64,000 nt of DNA, taken from Notospermus geniculatus (taxonomy: Eukaryota > Nemertea > Pilidiophora > Heteronemertea > Lineidae). The stretch spans positions 1 through 64,000 of the forward strand of contig NMRB01001959.1 of assembly GCA_002633025.1 (NCBI GenBank), in the 5' to 3' direction. Below, piece by piece: positions 57,076 through 64,000 of the stretch; position 1 is the stretch's first letter, and each line of letters opens with the position of its first letter. A program made the position numbers and the translations under genes. The notes below the pieces were generated by a model, which saw only the letters and a program-made list of their open reading frames with translations, was not told the origin of the DNA and did no database searches.

Positions 57076-57729
57076 ACGGCTATAGAAGACGCTGTGCAAT
57101 GCACGCGAAAAATCTTTGTCTGGATGAAGTGCAGCATGAAATAACAAAGGTTTTAACCGCCCTCGCCTCGGTGTAACCGTAGCCTCCGTGTACACTCAGC
57201 CGCGGACCGTAGGCAAATGAAGCGCGACAAGAAATCCATCCCTTCTTTTCGGTGGGATGTTGTCGCGCGCCGATCGCCGAAGGTATACGCAGTAGGAGGA
57301 TGAATTTATCTTATGCTGTAGGATTCCGCGTAAACGCCCCTCAAAAATATTGTGATATTCCTGACTCTTTCGCATTCACTGTCTTTTTTGGTAAGCTGCA
57401 GAGTAAACGCATGGGAAATGTCTTTCTGTGGTTACATATTGGGCCCGATCTTTTGGCGAGGCAAAGCTCTACAACATCGTCATGCAACCAGCAAGCCACT
57501 AGTCCTCGTTGTTTAGAATGGTCTGCGGCAGCACTCTATCTCACTGCGAAACTGATCATCTGATTGTCATTCTCCCTTGACAGCGTAATGCAAGCGGGTC
57601 AGCTTTAAATCGCATGTCTCCAACACGTTTGAAATTCAGACGCAGGGTTTTGAACAGGCCTGCGGTTTGCAACGTGCCCCCAACATCAATATTAGTCCGC
57701 TGTTATTGGACTTAGGAAATTTTTGGCCT
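57076..57729. other. Intron 2 of D, conserved with B
   Basis: 57206-57729 aligns with 34009-34617 but lacks the (ACGC)n tract. Between catattgggcccgatctttt and gtttagaatggtctgcgg it has a 50-bp segment absent in B. Confidence 0.7.
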
Positions 57730-58508
57730 CAGATCTATGGGCGGTTATAACCGCAAATAAAGGACATCAAAACGAGGACATCGTATATGCAAAACGAGCA
57801 CATTGTATTTGTTGAACGAAGTCTATGTGATGTAGCGCGATGTCTATGTTACACGGCATAGACAAGAAAGTACATAGGATAAACTCTGTGCACAAAGCAC
57901 AAAGAGGACAGCACACACCACAACAAGGACGTTACGAAACGAAGACAGCATGCACCACGAAAAGGACGTTGCGAAACGGAGACAACAGGTGGCGCTCGCG
58001 TCGCTCTTTTCTCATTGTTGGGAAGTGTTATTTTTAGCCTGATTTTTTTGTGAAAAACCGTGAATTTCCGTTCTCTACGTAGGCATACAGTATCATGATA
58101 GGTGGTTGGTCATCGGCATGAATAATATCGCAGAATTTTTTGCTGGTCGTGTCAATCTAATCAGTCGGGAGAGGATCCAAAATTCGCTGAATTGGACCGC
58201 TCTTTTGAGGAAGCTTTTGTTTTTCAAGTAGACAGTGTAGCGATATTATTCATGCCGATGACCTACTATCTATCATCTTACTGTACGCCTACATAGTAAA
58301 CGGAAATTCACGGTTTTTCCCAAAAAAATCAGGCTGAAAACAACACTTCACAACAATGAGAAAACGGCGACGCGAGCGCCACCTGTTGTCTTTCGTGGTG
58401 CATGCTGTCTTCGTTTCGTAACGTCCTTGTTGTGGCGTGTGCTGTCCTCTTTGTGCTTTGTGCACAGAGTTTATTCTATGTACTTTCTTGTCTATGCCGT
58501 GTAACATA

Positions 58509-59539
58509 CACAGTAAAAAATATAGTGTTAAGGTAACACTGAAAATGGGTGTTAACTTTAAAGCGGACCCGAAACCCCAAATGCTTTCCTCGCTTAATAA
58601 ATACTTTTTCGGAGTCACAACAGCACCATGTTCAAACTGACACGGCCTTTCTGATATGACATACACGTATGTAGGAGATACCCGGTTAAACAACAATCAT
58701 TGCTCCTTCGGGGAAGTTCGTTTTTCCATCGGGCAACATCGCGAAAACTGGGAATCCCCGATTCGAGTGACGTCACACGTGCTTTTTCGCGTGACGTCAC
58801 AAGTCCTTTTCTTTGTTGACGTCTCCGCCCAGCTGGTTGTCACGCTGCACTCTGCCATGGGCATCAGGCTCAGCGTCCCTTGCGTTGGATGTTGTTTTTG
58901 TCGATTTTCGCTATGCAATCATGGTTTGTTGCAAGAGCCACCCACTCTGGGATTCAAAGGAGTAAGTTTTTTTCACTTTCGCCAACGATAGCCGCAAAAC
59001 ACTTTGGATACGGCGATGCCGTAGAGGAGTCAATGTTGTCCTGCGTCTGGGTCGCACCAGCACCGAAAAAGCACGTGTGACGTCACAACCTAGCCCTAGC
59101 GGCCGAAATCGTAAGTACGTTTGAAAAGCAGCGGGAAAATTGGGTGGTCGCCCAGCTGCGATAAAACAACGTTATATCTTTTGNNNNNNNNNNNNNNNNN
59201 NNNNNNNNNNNNNNNNNNNNNNNNNNNNNNNNTCTTTTTGGAATGGAGAAATCAGCAAATAGTTATCAGTGGTAGCTAACACTACTTTATAGTGTTAGAC
59301 TTTTACTTTAACACCATTAATGGGTGTTCAAAAAGGTTAACACCGATGGCTAACACCAATTTTAAGTGTCAAGCATCCCCTAACACTATTTATGGGTGTT
59401 AAACATTGTTAACACCGACCTTCAACACTTAGTAATGGTGTTAAAATGTCTTAACACTCTTTTTAACACTGATTTCTAGTGTTATCAGATAGTTAACACT
59501 ACTTTTGGGTGTATGGTTAACACTACTTTTTTTACTGTG
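58509..59539. mobile_element. TA-flanked element nested in the palindrome
   Basis: Ends cacagtaaaaaa and ttttttactgtg, TA on each side. The left arm of the host palindrome gives the unoccupied site gtaacatagacatcg (complement of 57837-57855), proving a TA duplication (Tc1/mariner-type). The interior has a (ttaacac)-rich palindromic array (59270-59530), a 49-N gap, and inverted gtgacgtcacacgtgc words. Confidence 0.82.
59184..59232. other. Assembly gap, 49 N
   Basis: Lies inside the nested TA-flanked element, before its ttaacac array. Confidence 0.99.
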
Positions 59540-59731
59540 TAGACATCGCGCTACATCACATAGACTTCGTTCAACAAATACAATGTCCTCGTTTTGCATA
59601 TACGATGTCCTCGTTTTGATGTCCTTTATTTGCGGTTATAACCGCCCATACAGATCAGCCGACGACGAGCAAAGTGGGTGAACACAGTAATCAAAATAAT
59701 TTTATAATATTCGGAAGATATTCTTCTACAG

Positions 59732-60423
59732 ATGCAGCCTCAATTCTACCAATGGATGAAGTGAAGAATGGCAAAGTTGTTGGCTACGGTATAACGCCTA
59801 CAGTTTGTGGTAATCCAACTTTTATAACCGGAAAGAACGGTAAGGCAATTAAGCTTGAACCACCGGCTTATTTGGATTATGAAGATCAACGGAGTCGGTG
59901 TTTAGGGAACATGGATCTCTGTAGTAAAGGTTGGTCTGCAGTCATGTATGTGTTTTTCACTAAAGTGGATGGAAAATATCAAGAATATATTCTCTCTAGT
60001 GGAGGTCAAACCTACAAATCGAAGGTTGGGATGTACATGGCGTATCACGACAATGGAGACCTGAAATCATCATTCAAGACTTCGACAAGGAGATACAGCG
60101 TTACCGTCGCGAACATTGCTCTTCAGACCTGGTACCACGTAGGGTTAACCTGGCGTTCCAGTTCGGGTCTTATGCTGTTCCTGAATGGCGAGCCTAAAAG
60201 TGAGGATAAGGGAGGAGAACCGATAAAGGAGACCAGCGACAATTTCAAATCGTTCAGAATCGGAATGCCAAACAACCTAACCCCCGGGAAAGGATTTGAT
60301 TACTATGGAAAGTGCCTGATTGGCGATCTGATTATTTGGGAGAAATGGATATCTGCTGAGGTAATTTTAAACATCTTCAGAACACCAAACTATGCTACCG
60401 GTACAGGAAAAAAAGTGAAATAA
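59732..60423 (+). CDS. Gene D exon 3: laminin-G-like domain
   Basis: Acceptor ttctacag; the split codon gives DAASILPMDE. CLGNMDLCSKGWSAVMYVFF and the TWYHVGLTW and YYGKCLIGDLIIWEKW boxes are present (Gly replaces the Asp of A and B in CLIDDL). Near the end four extra A residues (gaaaaaaag versus gaaag in B) shift the frame past the ancestral TGA, adding KVK before a TAA. The alteration only affects the last residues, so the domain is intact. Confidence 0.88.
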
Positions 60424-60424
60424 A
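60419..60424 (+). terminator. Polyadenylation signal overlapping the D stop
   Basis: AATAAA spans 60419-60424 and contains the TAA stop (60421-60423). Confidence 0.55.
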
Positions 60425-60492
60425 GTTACACAGTAACCAAGTCACACAAAAAAGTGTTCTTTACTCACTATCTTTCCGTATCAAATTAAAGA

Positions 60493-61230
60493 CTAATTTG
60501 CGACAGTCAAAGGACACTTAATTTCGTGGCCCACGAAATTTACAATTTCAAAATTACAAATTTCGTACGAGCGGATTACATGCCCAGGTAAGCCTGGATT
60601 TGCAGTTGGCCGTGTTCTAAATGGTATTCCAAGGCAGCAAAGCCACAGCACTTGTCCAAATATGCACGTGAAGAAATCAATTCTGATGTGAGTACAGATA
60701 TGCATTCAAGGTGGCGGCGTTCGATTCTCTGTTCAGTTAACTTGATTGGCACGACGAAATGGCTTTAAATTCGAATTCGTAGATTATTTCGCGAGTGTCT
60801 ACTCCAACTGTGAAAAAAATACACATTTTATCGTGCTATTGAAACTTACTCATTTTCCTCAAAAGACAATTTAGGCTCACGAAATTCACAATTTCAAAAT
60901 TACCAATTTCGTACTTTAGCGGATTACCTAGATTCTCAGTTGGCCGTGGGCTAAGTGGCATTCGAAGGCAGCAAAGCCACAACAGTTGTGCAAATATGCA
61001 CGTGGTAGGAAATTAATTCTGATGTGAGTACAGATATACATTCAAGATGGCCGCGTCCGATTCTCTATTTAGACAACTTGACTGGCACGACCAAATGGCT
61101 TTAAATTCGAGTTTGTAGGTTATTTCGCGAGTGTCTACTACTGTGAAAATTACATGTACACATTTTATCGTGCTGTTGAAACTTACTCATTTTCCTCAAA
61201 AGACAATTTAGATGGATTTATCGTAGTTCC
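60493..61230. repeat. Tandem duplication of 3' flank block, about 350 bp
   Basis: cacgaaatt.acaatttcaaaatta, ggcagcaaagccaca, gatgtgagtacagatat and ttatttcgcgagtgtctact occur in both 60530-60860 and 60893-61200. B has the block once (36040-37560, interrupted). Confidence 0.8.
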
Positions 61231-61776
61231 GGTGGTGAAGTTATAATTTGCCCTGCTCATCTCAGCCATATTGATAAAACAACGACATGACAGAACGTCA
61301 GTGCGGTGAGAGAATTAACTAAAATATCAGCATTTATAATTCAATATAATTAATCCTAGCAGGTGGGAATGCCAAAGGACAGTATTTCTTGATCTAGCAG
61401 TTGGCCTATTCTACCCGCGAAATACCAGTGGTCAAGGGCTTAAATCGCAAGTTGATTAGAAATAGCCGATAAGGAGGTTGCTGCAGATTTGCATTGGGTT
61501 TTATCAACAGGAGAATTTTGACCGAAGGCTATAGTCAATTTGCTTATTTAACAGTAGAGTCGATAAAGTAAGTACATGTATCAATATCAAATTATGGCAG
61601 GCGCTGAAGGTTGTCCAGAATGGCAAAGTTGGTGCTTGGCCGGCTGAGTTCTGCCACTACGTGGACAAGAAGGATTGGAAATGGAACTGTTGTGAATAAT
61701 CAAGGTATCATTAACTACATGTACGTATATGTAATCTTATTTTTTAATTAATATTTACATGTATTACATGTACATA
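61231..61776. other. 3' flank shared with B
   Basis: Aligns with 37640-38100. No coding sequence. Confidence 0.65.
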
Positions 61777-61995
61777 CAGTAAACTCGAGTTTAAACCACC
61801 GGTTCATAAGCACACCCACAGTCGAAATAGGAGTGAATAAAACATACCAACTATTACGCTGAATGGCTGGAATTGCTTGTACGATCACAACCACGTGATG
61901 GAATGAATAGTTGCTTAGGGCCTAGGGTGAAACTGACCCTAATTTGGGTGGGCTTATGAACATAATGAACCGGTGGTTTAAACTCGAGTTTACTG
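61777..61995. mobile_element. 219-bp TA-flanked MITE
   Basis: cagtaaactcgagtttaaac and complement at the ends, with TA at 61775-61776 and 61996-61997, consistent with a Tc1/mariner-type MITE. Confidence 0.8.
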
Positions 61996-62286
61996 TATTA
62001 TTATAACATTATTGACATACATTATTAACATATTAACATTATATGAAATTTCCATGCCGTGGTCAAATAATTCCAACGCGTTTAAGTTACCGGGTATTGC
62101 TTTTACGCCAACATTATGTAATCAACTGTCAAAACCTGTACAAGAGAGAGAAAGAATAGATGGAAAAGAGGGGATTTGAACCTACATGTACTACACGATT
62201 TCGGATCTGCATGCAATTTAAAGCATGGCGCATCTGGCGACTTTTCAACCGTTGTTCGTGACGACTTCCCTTTCAAATACAATGTA
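61996..62286. repeat. Dispersed repeat and tRNA-like fragment
   Basis: 62041-62125 matches 1056-1127. 62155-62255 matches 39590-39675, with a B-box-like word on the minus strand. Confidence 0.55.
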
Positions 62287-63327
62287 CACCCTTAGTCAAA
62301 AGTAAATAGACAGCTTCTAAATTCAATATTTCTTTCAACATTAATGAAACGCATTTTTTCTTTTTATACTCACTCATAACAACTGCTTCGGCACCTCTTT
62401 CCACCGAAATGACCCAGGTATACAGTTTAGTGACTTTTTGGTGAAAGATCGTAATTTTGTCAAAAAATGAGGTTTTTTATTATCGCCTTCGCAAAATCGA
62501 GAACCTGAGCATTTTACAGCTCTACTGTTTCCAGACACAATGATATTTTGAAATAAAGAATTGAAGCTTCTGCAACCGAGTTATTGATGGTTTCTTACAG
62601 TCAATTTTAGGGTTTTCCAGTTGCCAGTCTGACACCACATTCATAACCAACCAGTTGTGACGCGGCAAGTTCAGGGTCACGAATAATAATCGCTATTCAT
62701 ACTGGGCCTATTTCACCGAGCCTTTGGAATTTCAATAAGACATAATGTGAATAACAATAAGGCATTAGTAGGCTTGGGATGACGTTCCGAGCTATAGGCG
62801 ATTACCGCAGACACCTAACCACAAAGCATGTTTGCCCGTTCAAAACTAAACTATAGTGCACAATACAATCAATAATAATGATGCAACGCAATCAATGTGG
62901 TTTGCCCCGAGCGTGTGCTTTGTGACGGGGAACTGCTGAATATTCAACACTTGGTCGGTATGAAATGCGGAAGAGCACGTGGAAGATCGAACTTGGCTAA
63001 CCGAACAAAATCACTGCAAAAGTCCCTCTGTAACTTAGTTCCCCCTACAGATCCATGGGATCCGAAAGCTAGATTCTACTCAGAAACAAATGTGCTTCAA
63101 GATTGCATAGGTGCGATCACCAACAAATCCCGAATAAAAAATCACTTTTTTTGATGAAAATTCAAACTTTCATAAAAAAATCAGTTCAAAGGATAGCAAG
63201 ATAATTTTGGTGTAAGAAGGTGCCAAAGTAATTGTTATCAATGGAAATAAAAAGAAAAATTGTGCCTCGCTGCTATTTTAGGAAATATTGAATTTAGTAG
63301 CTGTCTATTTACTTTTGACTAAGGGTG
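62287..63327. mobile_element. 1041-bp TA-flanked transposon
   Basis: cacccttagtcaaaagtaaat ends (about 45-bp TIR), with TA at 62285-62286 and 63328-63329. An 85-codon frame inside (62897-63154) is Arg/Lys-rich but not recognised as transposase. A left-end fragment of the family is at 10397. Confidence 0.75.
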
Positions 63328-63640
63328 TACACGTACATGTACCATTAGTGAGGTTAAGATCGTGAACGCGAACGACAAACATGAACGGGAATGACGTCAT
63401 TGTCGTTCCCGTGAAAAATTCGCGTGTATTTGGTTAAGAAGTGAATTAACGAGGAACGTGAACGCGATCTATTGTTTAAGTAATTGGGCATGCATTGTAC
63501 GTGTGTGTCGAACAATGGTATCTTATATTGGTACAATCTCCGACGGTGAGGTCAGACGGTTTCACCTCACTAACTCTGCCATCAGCAGGTCCGGACTAAC
63601 AACCATAGAGTTTGGTGAACATTTCTGAGCGTAACGTAAC
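63328..63640. other. Spacer with gene-family flank word
   Basis: gatcgtgaacgcgaac/gttcccgtga words at 63358-63470 form a degenerate inverted repeat. ggtgaacatttctgagcgtaac at 63614 is the 5'-flank word of exons C and D, hinting at a further copy beyond the window. Confidence 0.5.
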
Positions 63641-64000
63641 GTTTAAACATGGGCCATTGAACCATCTTTTTTGAAGATGGGGATTTGGCCTAGTGGTTTA
63701 AGGCGTGCTGCCCCTTAGTGCGATTGATGCCTTATGCGAGGGTCCGTGGGTTCGATTCTGGTAGGACGCAGTGTCTTTACTTGTATCTCCATTATTTGTG
63801 ACCCCTCGCATAACATAAAACTGTTGGGGTCGGAGATTGTTTGGACTACTCGCAGGGTACTGATGGATGCCTCGTTTAAACATGGGCCATTAAACCATCT
63901 TTTTTGAAGATGGGGATTTGGCCTAGTGGTTTAAGGCGTGCTGCCCCTTAGTGCTGGCGATTGATGCCTTATGCGAGGGTCCGTGGGTTCGATTCTGGTA
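63641..64000 (+). repeat. Tandem pair of tRNA-derived repeats, 233-bp period
   Basis: gtttaaacatgggccatt at 63641 and 63874, each followed by aagatggggatttggcctag (A box) and ccgtgggttcgattctgg (B box). Same family as 38591-38690. The second copy runs off the window. Confidence 0.75.

Larger units (their letters stand above)
57736..59650. mobile_element. Large palindromic transposon in intron 2 of D
   Basis: Ends tatgggcggttataaccgc and complement; cagatc is duplicated at 57730-57735 and 59651-59656. The arms (57736-58130 and 58235-58508 plus 59540-59650) are inverted copies around a 100-bp centre. Absent from B, which reads ggcctgatcagcc. Noncoding. The right arm is interrupted by a second element. 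Confidence 0.82.

Noticed and set aside
62897-63154. 85-codon basic frame
   Set aside because: Inside a TA-flanked transposon, no recognised domain; not called as a gene.

Overview
This window looks like nuclear DNA from an invertebrate animal. It has spliced genes with GT/AG introns and AATAAA signals, non-LTR and Penelope-like retroelements, mariner and other TIR transposons, tRNA-derived repeats, minisatellites and three runs of N. The very frequent words tacatgta and taggcctac, together with this repeat set, suggest a marine deuterostome, perhaps an echinoderm. That placement is an inference from texture and was not tested by a search.

The only convincing host genes are a small paralogous family encoding secreted proteins with one architecture: signal peptide, PAN/apple-like six-cysteine domain (exon 1), a four-cysteine half-EGF module (exon 2) and a laminin-G/concanavalin-like jelly-roll domain (exon 3). 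Gene A (14315-17312), gene B (28133-35379) and gene D (53664-60423) each have all three exons with matching phases (0 then 1). A fourth first exon, C (50508-50810), lies in a direct duplication about 3 kb upstream of the D first exon and has no exon 2 or 3 of its own. It is therefore either an alternative first exon for D or a relic. B and D share long homologous flanks (5' region, intron 2, 3' flank, tRNA-like repeats), so they arose by duplication of a block of 10 kb or more. Comparing the two blocks gives pre-insertion sites for several transposons.

Layout. 1-14.2 kb: repeats only, including a TTAA-flanked palindromic MITE, Penelope-like fragments spread over 4.9 kb inside a split tRNA-like sequence, a hAT-like element, a 42-bp minisatellite and a foldback-like element with a gap. 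14.3-17.4 kb: gene A. 17.4-27.6 kb: LINE and MITE territory, with a long inactive CR1/jockey-group LINE at about 22-26 kb and a 683-bp tandem duplication. 27.6-38.1 kb: gene B and its flanks. 38.1-49 kb: tRNA-like sequences, a partial copy of the gene-family 5' flank running into a gap, a giant palindrome, a decayed mariner with a nested MITE, and minisatellites. 49-61.7 kb: exon C, gene D and nested transposons. 61.7-64 kb: TA-flanked elements and a tandem pair of tRNA-derived repeats running off the end.

No bacterial-type features (operons, CRISPR arrays, Shine-Dalgarno-led genes) are present. Long reading frames made only of tandem repeats, Ns or antisense shadows were not annotated as genes.
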